A stretch of DNA of 64,000 nucleotides from Cyanoderma ruficeps (Eukaryota > Chordata > Aves > Passeriformes > Timaliidae): the NCBI GenBank assembly GCA_008694505.1, contig VZDJ01007749.1:4988941-5052940 (forward strand), read 5' to 3'. Both the position numbers and the translations under genes were made by a program. The notes under the pieces are model-generated. The model did no database searches, was not told where the DNA came from, and saw only the letters and a program-made list of their open reading frames with translations. Numbering within the stretch: position 1 is the stretch's first letter; each line of letters begins with the position of its first letter. Shown here one piece after another: positions 13,449-24,806 of the stretch.

Positions 13449-16400
13449 TTTCTTTCTCTGTTGCAGAGGTTGGAAAGTCTCTAATAAATGAAGTAGGGAA
13501 TTGCTTGAAGATGATTTTATGGACTTAGCTCGTATTTTCTGCAAGCACTGACTGCTTCTTATTTTTCAAAGAATTTCTGTCCTCTGGTGCTGGTTGAGAG
13601 TTGTCAGGGGTGTTCATTAGCTGTGTCCTGGCTTGTTTTCTTACTGACTGACTTAAGACTGTGGGCCTGATCTGTCAAAGCATTAAATTATTCAGCATCT
13701 ACCTTAGTCCTTCAAAGCAGAGAGAATCTTAAATGGCCACTGAAGACAAGGGCCTCTAGATCATCTTGGATTAAATGAGCAACATCAGAAGATTGGGCAC
13801 ACCAGTTGTTGTCCTTCAGCTCTCCCATGGAGGAAGCAACTTCCCGTCTGTTTCTCCTTTACATTCCAACTTTTGCTAATTTCTTAGAAAGAAGCTGTGC
13901 TCAAGTTTGAAGCTCTCAAATGCTATATTTTATGACGCTGTGCTTAAACTGTGAATAACTTCTGAATTTGGTATTCAGAACAAGTTTTGATTAATGTGCA
14001 AAAAACGTCACCACACATTGAATAATGAAGAAACCTACTAGCTGTTCGTTTACTCCTCAGTTCATCTATCCAAAGTCAGAGGCAGTCTGAGAAAAAAGGT
14101 GGGAGGGGTGAGAGGAGTAAGTATGTAACTAAGACTTTTTAATGGTTTTACAACTGCAAGTCACTCCTTCCTTCATATATAAGCAACCAGAACTTTGAGG
14201 TGCTCTTAACTCATGTACTTTTTTTTTTAACTTTGAAGTTTATTTTTTAACCAGAATACAGTGTAATTTTTTATTTTCTTTAAAAATTGAACTAATAGAC
14301 CAAACATAATGTGCCATGATATTTGAAAGACTCATAAATTTGGAACAGCTAGATTGTCAGCTTCACGTGCTCCCTAAAATCACTGTAACTCTTGGTAATT
14401 GTTGTCCTCTTAGTAGAGCGTGCACATGAAGGAAGCTGAAACTGTGATTATAACAAGGTGTGCTTGCCAGGGAGGAACCTGAACTCCAGGGATCTGTGGT
14501 CTCCTTGTACTGTGCTTAATCAGAATTGCTAACTTCAGCCAAACTAACATCCATCAATAGTTTTCTATCAGCTTTTAAGACAGGACTGGAACACTTCATT
14601 CATTGTCCTAATGTTTTGTGCAGGTTAGACCTGGTGGCCTTCTCTGAAGGTGCCTTGGATTGGACTAAGTTGTTCCCTCCTTTACCATATAACTGAAAGA
14701 TGGGCAGTGCACACCTAACTGGGACAGTCTACTTCAGTGACTCCTTTTAGATAATTGGAAATGCACCTGGTCTACAGTAAATGATCAGGTGGTTCACTTT
14801 TGTGAGTTTTGGCTACATGGCAGACGTGGGCGTGGTTATTAAGGGAGGAGGTGTTGTGGTACCCTCTGAGCAGCAAGGAACAGCTTTTCAAAATAACTGT
14901 ACAGGTTTTCTTCCTAAATCTTTGGAGGCTCCAGAGAAAAATGATTCCAGAGACCATCCGGGCAGACAGATTTTTCCTGCAGGCTCTAGTCTGTATGTTG
15001 CAGTTTGGGCTCCTCATTTAAATGTATCTTTAATCTGAGATGGTATCACCTCTATTGGGAACCTTTTTTCCATTCTGAATTATCCTTGGATGTTTTGTCT
15101 CACTACATTATTTAAACCTTCCTTCGGTATGTTAAGGCTTCCACACTTACTAACTGTGGACAGTACAAACCAGCTTATTCTCTCTGAAGCTGCCTCTAGT
15201 GTGTGTGAAGCTTTGTGTTTCTCCTGAGTCTTTTCAAGATTTAGTCCACGAATTTCATTAATCCCTCATTGTGGTCTGTTTTTAAGACCTCCTGCCTGTT
15301 GTTACTCTCCACTTGGTCCTCATCATTTGGAAGCTAAGGCTGAATGTTGTCCAGTCTGTCATGTACTGACTTGCATCAGTTCAGTGAAATGTGTCTAAAT
15401 GTAGACCTGAACTTGTCACTCTTCCAGTATGCCAATATTAGTCAGAATTCCTACCCTGCTTGCATCTCCTTCTGGGCTGCTGTCCTCTCTGACAGCAAGA
15501 ATACTCTTCCATTTCTTTATGGTTCCGCTGCAGCACAGGCATTGCAAAGCTGCACTTGATATATTTTCTCTGAGTGTAGCATCTGGTGTCTGAATAAGGT
15601 TTTCAAATCTCCTTTTTGCTCTCCCTACAGTAATTTTGTGTACACATCTCTTACAGAAATGCCCTGTGAATGCTGTCAAGAATAAAGTCATTCGATAGCA
15701 TCTGCCCTCTGTGGTAATGGGTGTAGGACTCCAGAAGAACTGGAGGAAATTAAACTTATTTGATATCATTAGTTCATAAGTGGCATTGAAGATGCATTTG
15801 TTATTTTTTAGGACGTTTTTACTAATAGTTTATGCTGGTGTTTTTTTTGTGATTGAAGTTAAACATTCTTTATAGACATGACAACCTGCTTCCTTCCCCT
15901 TTCAAAACCTCACATCTGCTCTGGACGTAACACTGGGCCATGGGCTTCTGCAAACCTGATTGACATCCCTCCATGGGCTGAGGTTCTGAATACCAGCTGA
16001 AATATAGTAGTTTCGTGGAAAATGTTGCTGAGTTTCTCGGCTTGGAGTTGTATCTGTTCAGTGTAAGCCAAGCAACTGCAGTCTCCTGAAAACTGAGACT
16101 TGTAGCTATGACATCCAGGGTTTTCGCATGGGGAGAAGGTACATAGTGAAATGCAGACACAAAATATTCAAAAAAAGTAATCAGTTGTGATTGAAGCTTC
16201 CAAAATTTTGCACAGTTGAGAAAATGAGCTTTGTAAAGAGCAGTGTGGAGCAATCTGTTGCTGGTATCACTGATAGTACAGCAGAGAAAAGACTCAGCAT
16301 AAAGAATGAGAATGGTGGGAGCTCCCCTGGTGATGCTCAGGGATTGCTTAGTGAAGGATTACCCTCTTGGGATACAAGCAGGGTGGACCAGTTTATGGTG

Positions 16401-17460
16401 TAAGATGTTAGGCTACAACCTACTGATGATAGCCTGAAAGAGGGGAGGAGGTTGTTTTTGTAGGAATAACCTTCTTTTTACGGTAAACTCTTCTTGCTGT
16501 AGTTACACAACTGCACTGTGCTTCAGATTTCATTCCCTTACCGTGGTACCAGTGTGTTGCAGCCACCTGATTAAAATCCTTGAGTGTGGCCCAGGCTGTT
16601 GTTTGCTGCAGTGGATTGTAGCAGAGTTCTGTACTGAATCTTAAAATTTGCTCTGGCTTTCAGCAGAAATTCCATGTTTTCATCAGAATGAGGTATATTC
16701 ATAACAGGAATCTGTGGAGTTTAGAAACCTTTAAGGAAGTCTAATGAATTAGAGAATGTTTTGTGATTTACAGTATTTTCTTTTACAAGATAACGTTTAT
16801 AAGTCTAATTAGTTTTTAAAACAAGGTATTTTACTTTAAAATAAATCTCTGCTTGAAGAAACTTTGTACCATGAAAGATAATTTTGCTGAGATGTAATTA
16901 GCAGTGCTCCTGGCTTCTGCACCTAGCAAAAATATTACCTGAAGAGACAGGTGGTGGTTTGTCTCCTTTGTACACAGCTTATTTGTGTTTCATAATTGTC
17001 TGAAAGTGTTGGAAATACTGCTAGACTGTGTTATCAAATACTGATTTTCTTTGTAGCTACTTGGTACACTTAAGGGATAAGCTTTTAAACTGGTAATCAT
17101 GGATTATTTACTTCTATTTGAAACTATTTGAATTTTTATTAAAAAGTGATGGTATAACCACTAGTATCTGCAAAACAGCTTGAAAACGTGAGAACCTTTG
17201 GATTTTACTTTCCTTTTGCGTTGCAACAAGCTACTATGTGTAGTTATGGTCTTTTCATGGAATTCCTTTCATCTCCTGTACATTGCTGAGTATCTTTAGG
17301 CTTAAGTGAGTAACTTCATGCTGATTGTCTCCCTATTGGATGTTAGGCTTAAAACGCTTCATAGACAGTACATAAAAACAGATCAAAAGAGGAATGAGAG
17401 TGGGGAGAGTGCCCAAGCTTTTATCCAGCAAATTCCTTGTGCAGAGAGAGCTTAACTTAC

Positions 17461-17603
17461 CGTTCTGAGTGAAATCCAGAGGTGTGAGGTAAGTGGCCAT
17501 TTTTCCTATCAGGAGCATTGTGTACCTTTCAAAAACGAGCGCTGCCTTTTGCTCCCCGCTGCACATCTTAGCCAAGGGGCCCAGCAAAGGCACAGGTGAA
17601 AAC
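17461..17603 (-). other. Exon-like antisense segment, 143 bp, unknown product
   Basis: Read on the minus strand, this segment is bounded by a TATCTGTTTCAG acceptor and an AACG|GTAAGT donor. Only one frame stays open throughout. It gives 47 codons starting FSPVPLLGPLAKMC and ending ATYLTPLDFTQN, with one leftover base at each end. About 60% of third codon positions are G or C, against surroundings that are clearly AT-rich, and several CpGs are present; both suggest coding selection. I do not recognise the protein family. It lies antisense within ENAH intron 1. Its incoming phase matches the exon-like segment at 22698-22758, joined through an AG|G arginine codon. It could be a nested antisense gene, a fossil exon or a chance ORF with good splice signals. 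The pyrimidine tract before the acceptor is only moderate. Confidence 0.4.
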
Positions 17604-19669
17604 CTGAAACAGATATTTGCATTTTAAACCTCTCTCAGTGGTATTCTTAATGAAACAAATGTTCATTTGGCAGTGAGTGTCTTTCTGTCAGCTTTCTGCC
17701 AAGGATGCTTTCCAGGTGATTATTGTAGGATTACAGGTACCTGTTGATGGGATGATTAGGAGAACATCCACAAGGCTATCTTTATAGTTGTGGAGCTGCT
17801 ACTGAAAAATATAATAGGGTGAAGAGGACTTGATTGGTAGTGGTTTTTTATAAGCTTGTGTAATGCATATCACCATCCTCCTTGTTTTCTGTGTTTTTCT
17901 TATGACTTAGCTCAAGGTTTTGGAATTTAATTATGCTTGGTCAAAATAAATGTTGTTATGAAGGCTTACCTGATCAGTGCTTTATCTAAGCTTCACTAAG
18001 TGCTGATGACTGATGTCTAGCACTTGCTAAAAATGTATTTCATTGTAAGCTTTGTAGAAATTAGAAGTAGAATTTTTGTCTGAACCTGTTATCTGCTTTT
18101 TCGCCATTCTTTTCCTAAAAATTTTGAAGGTAATGGAACGATTTTTCTAATGTTAATTAAAACAAATTAAAAAAACATTTTATTCCTCTAGAGATCTTTG
18201 ATTTTTTTTTTCTGTGATTGGGACTAATTAGACAAACGGCAACTGAAATATCAATCCTAAATTTAGTTTGCATTTAAAAAAAATCTTTTATATGCCTTGT
18301 TTGCGAAACAGGTTACTGTCTAAAAATGAGGGTTTTTTGTTTCCTGGCTTAAGAATGTCTTGCTCTATGGTTTAGGCAAGGCTTGGTTGGCTTGAACCAT
18401 TTAGAATCTTATTTGCTCATCTTCAGAGATAATAGTGTAAAAAGCCATTTTAGAAAGTGGCTGCAGGCAACAGAAGCCCCAAGACTGCCCCCAGTATTTC
18501 CCAGTTTGGGGAGAAATTCAGTGACAGCCTGTGTACTCCGTGTGACCATGGCAAAAAATGCTGGGATTATTTGCAGCTCTATTTGATCTGTGGAATGCAC
18601 TGCATCTATTGTTAGCTCTCCAGCTGAAGCAAGAGCTGGAGTTGTTTTTCTCTTTTGACATTGCAGCAGGTCTGGCCTGACACTGCTGTATCAGTCTTGA
18701 GTAGTTAAAGGTGATAGGATTGGCAAACTTCCCATCCTTTTAGTAGCCGTGGGGGAGCTGAGATGTGGGAGATCATAACTTATGTAGTTGGGATTGCTTT
18801 AAAATTCTTCAGAGGACTGCAGGCAGTGTCTCCCTGCAAGCCTGTAAAGTTCACTGTGTTCAGCTTTCCTGTTGGATTTAGTGTCTCTTGGAAGTCTAAG
18901 CGCTTTTCCTGGATAATTCCTTACCAGAGAGATTAAACACTGTGTGTGTGTGATAGTAATGAGGGCAACATTGTCACATCTCGCCTGTAAACACAGCAGC
19001 CTCGCCAGGGCACCTACACGTGCTCCTTTGCTGCTGAGATCATCATCTCTTCTTTCTTTTATTTTCTCTTCAGCATAAAATTTGGATATGGATGCTCCTC
19101 ACAGTTTCTTCACAGAGCTCACAGATCTGTTAGTTGTCTCAAATTCAGTCTTATTCTGCATTGTGCTTTCTGAATTGCTTATATCTGATAGCCTGCTCTC
19201 AGAGGGGGATGGAGCAATGCTTTTCTGGTGTTACCTGATAACCAGAGAACAGGGCTTGTAGAGACTGGATTTGGGTTGATTGGTTTGTTATGAAATACTA
19301 GACAAAAATATATCAAAAGTAGTGTAGCAGTAGATTACTTATGAAATAATGCAAATAGATTTGAAAGCTGTTACATCTAAAATTAATGTCAGATAAAGAA
19401 AGCTTGCTGGCATTTCCCCAGTGGTGATCCCTGAGTAGACTTGCTGTTTATTTAAACGGGGACTTCCTTCTGGCTACTAAAAACAATAGAAAATGACTTT
19501 TTATCTAAAAGACTTTGCTTCCTATCTTAGATTTAACTGCCTTGATAACAAAACAAAGAAAACAGGATGTGTAATTTAAACAAGACAGATACCAAGGTTC
19601 TGTGATTCCCTGCCTGTGGAAGGGGTTAGGTTTTGTGTGAACTACAGAGGTTTTAATATTAGAGTAGCA

Positions 19670-20010
19670 TTAAAATTGGAGAAGTGCCCTGCTGGGGCAC
19701 ACCACTGATCATACATGGTCCCATCCACCATGCTGGAGAGTAACAATAGGAGAGGCTGCTTGGAAGAAATTGCCAGCAGCCCCTTGGGGATCTCTTTTCC
19801 TCTCCCTCTGCCAGAACCCTAGAATCCATTGTCTGTTCTGAGGTGTTTTGGAACATGCCTATAGGTTCCTTTTATTATTTTTTTTTAAGAACCTGTTACC
19901 CATGAATTCCTCTAATTCCTTTGTAGCTTGCTGATCTTATCTCTCTCCATAACTTCCTGTAGCAACAAAGTCCAGAAATTCACTATCTTTGTATGTAACT
20001 TTTTAACCTT
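19670..20010. repeat. Probable ancient CR1/L3-like LINE fragment
   Basis: The block around 19930-20000 reads like the conserved 'cataacttcctgtagcaac...tccagaaattcac' region of old CR1/L3-type LINEs shared across amniotes (commonly '...tcctgtggcaa...ttccacag...'). The preceding 200 bases also resemble the adjoining part of such elements. Matches are recalled, divergent and interrupted by an A/T run near 19873. This is a degraded fossil with no coding capacity. Confidence 0.4.
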
Positions 20011-22697
20011 TAGGGTGGTAGGGTTTTATTTACATGAAGTCAAATCAGAAGTTCAGATTTGCAACTGCTTCCCTTTGCCCTGTTGCTGTGAGTTCTGCTT
20101 CTGTTAAGCCTGGCCTATGGTATGCAGTACGGTACAGTGAATATATTTCTTTGCAAGTAAAATGAAAAGGAGGAGCAATCATGTTGCTTGTGCTACCCTA
20201 AGACCAAAAGGGCATTGTTGGTTTTCCTCAGTGTGGATTAAGTGGATATGCAGATGAAGGAGTTTAGAGTATCCAAACGGCACCTTCCAATTTATTCCTT
20301 TTAGCAAATAAAGGTCTGCACTAGTAAGGGAAGATGTTTCTAAACATTTTGACAATTTTTTGACAGGTTACTTTAGTGATTGCTCTAGCAGTCTGTAATA
20401 TTTTTGTGGCACCATTTCTATAAAAGTGTTCTTTGTGTGTCTAGCACAGAGGCAGTGCATGTTGCGTAATTTTTATGGCTGGAGGGAAGAGCCTGAAACT
20501 TGCACAGCTCCTGTGTATGATTTGCACCGTGCAAGAACAGGGCTTTCCTGCAGCTATTCCTTGCAGCTCTTGCATCAGGTCACTGTCCTGCTGCTGTACC
20601 TGGTTCATTACTCAGATTACAGGTCAGTTTTGCTTGTTTTTCTTTTCCCTTCGCCCCTCTTTTTCTTCTGGCTATCCCTAGGTAGCTATGTTTAGAGCAA
20701 AGCACAGAATACTGAATAGAAATCCTGTGACACAGAGGAATATTAAATTTGCAGGCTTAGAAGCTATAATGCAGGAATGAGTATTAAGTCCTTAAACTTT
20801 AAATTCACAGGACCCTTGTATGTCAGGAGGAAAGTCAGTAAATTTTTATGGAATAGTAGTACCGGTTGGCTCTTTAACCTGCCTCCTCTTTATCTCCTTG
20901 GTATGAGAGTTGTAAAACTGAGGCATAGTGACTTCAGAAGATAGTTGTGGTGGCAACACTCTGTATACTGTGACTTTGATAGAAGTGTTTTGCATGACAC
21001 TTGAGTTTTTCAGTGTAAGAGATAATATTGACTGCAAAGAATCCCAGCATCTATGATATGGTTAAAGTCTAGTGAGATGCTTGAATTTACTCCTCTTTTA
21101 AGTTGTATGCTGGCCATTGCATTCTTACTGTTTATGTTTGTGGTTTGACATAGTCTGTGTATCATTTTGTGTATTGAATGTTAGGATTACTCCAGGAATT
21201 TTCTCATGGCATTTATGGATGTTTTAAGTCTTAATCTGACACTAATGAAGGTTTTGGGCTTCATTTCTCCTATAACCTTCGTTGTCATAAACAGGAGTAG
21301 GAGTAATTCTTCAGTGATGAAAAGTGGAAATTTTGTGGGCTTTGGGTATTGAAGAGGTTAACAATCTAATGTTGAAATACAGGCAAGAAACTGATGAGTT
21401 CCTGATTTGTTCAGGGGGTTCTGAAATGCTGTTTAAAATCTTTACAGGTACACTCAGAAGGTACAGTTAGTTACAGCAGAAATTTTTTTTTTTTTTTGCC
21501 TGTTAGATGCTGGCCGTAGAGAGAGAATGTAGCTGTGTATAAGAAAATTCCATTGTTTCCATGTCAGGACCAAAAGCTGTCTTTATTTACAGTTGTAAAG
21601 CTCCCATTGAAAGGAGTGGAGGTTATGTAATTTAAATTTAGGCCAAATTAGGTTCTTTCGGATTGTAAAATGGAACAGTGAATGATGCAGGAAAGACCTT
21701 GCTTGTCTTGTCTCTTGGAGTTACAGAGGGGTAACACATAGTGAGGATATTTGCTGACCACAGTGAGATGCATTTACAAATAATTTACACTGATCTCCTA
21801 TTTTAAGGTGGGTAACTCTTTTAATACAGAAAATCTCTGCCTTGTGTTTCCTGTAAAAGCAGTTGTGAACTTAATTCATTACCTCTCTGATCCAGTTGAG
21901 AGGCCCAACTTTGTATTTAGCTGTTACATTTCTCTGCAGTGTTGTTGCTGATGGCTAGCTGCAAAAATCAGAGTGTATTTAGGTGTTTTAAACATAACTT
22001 ATTTTCACATGCCTTTTTTTTTTTCCTTGGGAAATGGAACTCTGGCTGAAGAGGTGTTCACTGTTTGGGGCCTTTTAATAAATGAATTTTTTCCCCTGCT
22101 AATTGCTTTTATAGGTGGATAATATCATAACCTAGATTAAAATCCAAAAATACTCCAATAAATTTGGATTCCTGCTTAAATTGTAGTGACAACAAATTGA
22201 TAATGAAATGCTGTCTAGAGGCACTTGGTATTATAACTGAATCACTTGGTTTAAGTTTTATCACTGGAGTACCCAGAACTGAATATTGATGAAGGGTAGA
22301 CACGATTCTGGCTGTCGTTGCAGCATAAATTTTGCAAAGAACAGCATTTTTGTCTGTTGGGATTCTACACCGTGTACAGCAAAGGAACCGAACAAAAAGT
22401 GTTAAGCAAGAAGGAAGTTTTTTCCAGTGAAAATGGAAATGATGGCACAGGATTATTAGATAAATGTAAGCGTAGAGATTTTGGGTGAGTTAAATCTAGG
22501 CTGCATCAAGTAAATTCAACTTAGAATACAATCCTTAATGCTGCAGGATGTATTAATTCAGTGCTAAGGCTTTCTCTTCAGAGGAAGGGCTGGTGTATTG
22601 CCGTTGTTTGTAAGCACCCAGCAGGCTTGTTATCAGCTGGAGAAGAATCTGGAGGGAGCTTTTTGTCCCGGGTGCTGTGCCACACCCTGGTGCTTAC

Positions 22698-22758
22698 CTG
22701 GCTGCCAGGAGAGGCCCCGGCAGGTTCTGCAATAGGTCACTGTTTGAGCAGGCACCGC
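22698..22758 (-). other. Exon-like antisense segment, 61 bp, unknown product
   Basis: On the minus strand a pyrimidine-rich acceptor (TTCTCCCACTGTCCCACACTTCAG, shown as two joined blocks TTCTCCCACTGT and CCCACACTTCAG) precedes 61 bases that end at a CAG|GTAAGC donor. In the frame that would join the 17461-17603 segment, it has two leading bases, 19 codons (GACSNSDLLQNLPGPLLAA) and two trailing bases. A second frame is also open, so the reading is not unique. The local sequence is much more GC-rich than the rest of the intron. No family was recognised. The case for coding rests on the splice signals and on phase agreement with the other segment about 5.1 kb downstream on this strand. Confidence 0.3.
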
Positions 22759-24034
22759 CTGAAGTGTGGGACAGTGGGAGAAGTCAGTGCTTTGCCTTCT
22801 GGTGCTAAAGAATCCAAGTGAAAATCTCTTAAGGTGTAGGACTTGATGGAAAGCTCTTTTAAACAGCCTCAGAATCAAGCATGTGGGGCTTTGTAGAGTG
22901 GTTTTTGTTTCTTCTCAAAAGTTACATAGTTTTCAAGTCTGGAGACTGCTTTAGCGTAATAAGTGATGTTATGATACCAGTAGGTCTTTGAAGTACTTCT
23001 GAAAGTTTGGGGAATGAGAACTTTATTTAAATAACATTACAGCTATGGTCATGCAGACTCAGACAATGAATTCACTGATTCAAGCCAACAATTGGTATGT
23101 GAAAAACAGGGACCTGTTGTCTTTGGGATTGCACTTTGAGTCAAATGGCATGCACAGAGCAGGAATTTGTGCAGTCATTCTGCAAACAGACCTTGTGTAC
23201 CGTCTGACAGGTTTTTTTTTAAAATTCAGTTTGTTAAAAATATAACCTCTCCATATATGCTGAAGTCAAAACTTTCAAAAATACAGATTTGCTGATATCT
23301 GCAAGTTTTAGCTCTAAGTTTCCATTAGCCAGTATTTCTAAAAATGTCACTTCATATATGAAAGAGGAGCATGGATAGCACTGACCTAATTCTAGCACAC
23401 AGAACATCCATGCAAACTTTCCTACATAATTTTTTCTCTTTTTTTTCCGCAGACAGATTCAGACCAATCTGTTACAAAATGCAGAAGAGAAGGGTCAGCA
23501 TCTCCTCTTCATCCTTTATGCATATTTATGCACCTGGCATGAAAGACCACTCACAGGGGCTGGACCTTTGACGGGCAAAAGCCTTTTCCAGAACCAGCAC
23601 CAAATACCACAAGCCTAAAATTCTCAAGCTCTTTTTTTAGGAAGAGTGATTTAGTAGTTGTTCAGCCTTCAGTGATCAGTCATTTGAATCTGATTTTTCA
23701 GAGTTGTCCCAAGGTGTTAGAATTTATCCAGATACTAGAATTACACAGGGCAAATAATACCAGGTTTCTCAGGGACATTGGTAAGATTGACGGCCCGGGC
23801 ATTTGTTGTCACTTAATGCTCTGGCAGAAGTAGTAGCAGCTGGAGGATAAACCTCTGAAGTGGTTGATAACTGAAGTTAAATTAGGCTTAAATGTGGACT
23901 GCAGCATCTGAGAAGCTAATGCATGTCTGGAGGTGGTGAACAGACACAAACAAATTGCCATGGTTGGAATTACCAGGCATTTGCAGATGTTTGTGGTGCC
24001 TGACATCCTTGGGTTTCCAGAACAACTTCAGTGC

Positions 24035-24465
24035 CACAGAATGTTTTCACAGCATGGGTCAGGTTGGAAGAGACCACACTGAGTCATCTGGTCCAACCTC
24101 CCTGCTCAAGCAGGGTCATCCCAGAGCACACATGGCACAGGGTTGTGTCCAGATGGTTCTTGTATGTCCCCAGTGAGGGAGACTTCACAGCCTCTCTGGA
24201 CAACCTGTTCCAGTGCTCAGTCACTGCGCAGGAAAAGTTTTTCCTCGTATTCAGGCAGAACTTCCTGTGCATCAGTTTCTGCTTGTTCCCTCTTGTCCTA
24301 TTGCCTAGCATCACTAAGAAGAGCCTGGATCCTTCCTCTTGGCACCCTCCATTCAGATACTGACAGAAATTAATGAAGTCCCCTCTGAGTTGTCTCTTCT
24401 CAAGGCTGAACAGGCCCAGCTCCCTCAGCCGTTCTTCAGAAGGGAGATGCTCCAGACAGCAAGGT
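24035..24465 (-). mobile_element. CR1 LINE, 5'-truncated 3' end
   Basis: On the + strand the copy begins with CACAGAAT, the reverse complement of the terminal 8-mer repeat of CR1. It continues with GGTTGGAAGAGACC, the CATCTGGTCCAACCTCC block, and later AACCTGTTCCAGTGCTC and GGCTGAACAGGCCCAGCTCC, so the element is inserted in minus orientation. The minus-strand translation retains recognisable C-terminal reverse-transcriptase ORF2 sequence (for example NRTRGNKQKL and EHWNRLSREAVKSPSL). It is severely 5'-truncated, as usual for CR1, and cannot move. It is the best preserved repeat here, so probably the youngest CR1 in the window. Confidence 0.92.
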
Positions 24466-24762
24466 TGACAGGGCACAATACGTGAAGAGAAGCTGTACCT
24501 GCTCAGGACTTTCTTAAAACCATCTGTAATCCAGAATTTTATAAGAAGCAGGTAAAGATCCAGTCTGTTTGATGAAAAATTTTTCATATTCCTATCAGCT
24601 GGAACAAATACCATTTGAGTAACTGTAGTGGAATGAGTTTCACCCAGAACCTTAATAATTGAAACCACTGAAACTTACGCAGAATAATACTAAAACCAAA
24701 ATTATGATTTTACTATATTAAAAATTGTTGGGAACTGCAACCAGGAGTCTGTTTCTAGACTG

Positions 24763-24806
24763 TTTAGGGATTCATTTGGTTCTATTTAGGGATTCATTGG
24801 TTTCAT
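24763..24806 (+). repeat. 22-bp tandem duplication
   Basis: Two adjacent 22-base units both begin TTTAGGGATTCATT. They differ by small shifts in the T and G runs of the second half. This is a local tandem duplication in intron 1 with no gene content. Confidence 0.8.

Noticed and set aside
14781..15038. 85-residue + strand open frame, GC-richer than its surroundings
   Set aside because: No recognisable family, and the opposite strand is also open over much of it. Could be an old repeat, but I cannot name one.
16543..16650. Minus-strand segment ending at an ACG|GTAAGG donor with an open frame (…LKDFNQVAATHWYH)
   Set aside because: The acceptor side is ambiguous (several weak CAG sites), and the phase to the 17461-17603 segment works only with the poorest of them. 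Not enough to list as an exon.
22561..22821. 86-residue + strand open frame
   Set aside because: It overlaps the antisense exon-like segment and has no family resemblance. The open frame follows from the locally GC-rich sequence, which has few stops.
23453..23570. Possible + strand exon after a strong pyrimidine tract and CCGCAG acceptor at 23451-23452
   Set aside because: No credible GT donor follows within a normal exon length and no known ENAH peptide is encoded. Probably a chance acceptor.
24084..24668. 194-residue minus-strand open frame as a host gene
   Set aside because: Its C-terminal part is the reverse-transcriptase tail of a CR1 element. The N-terminal part is flanking intron. 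It is a transposon relic, not a host gene.
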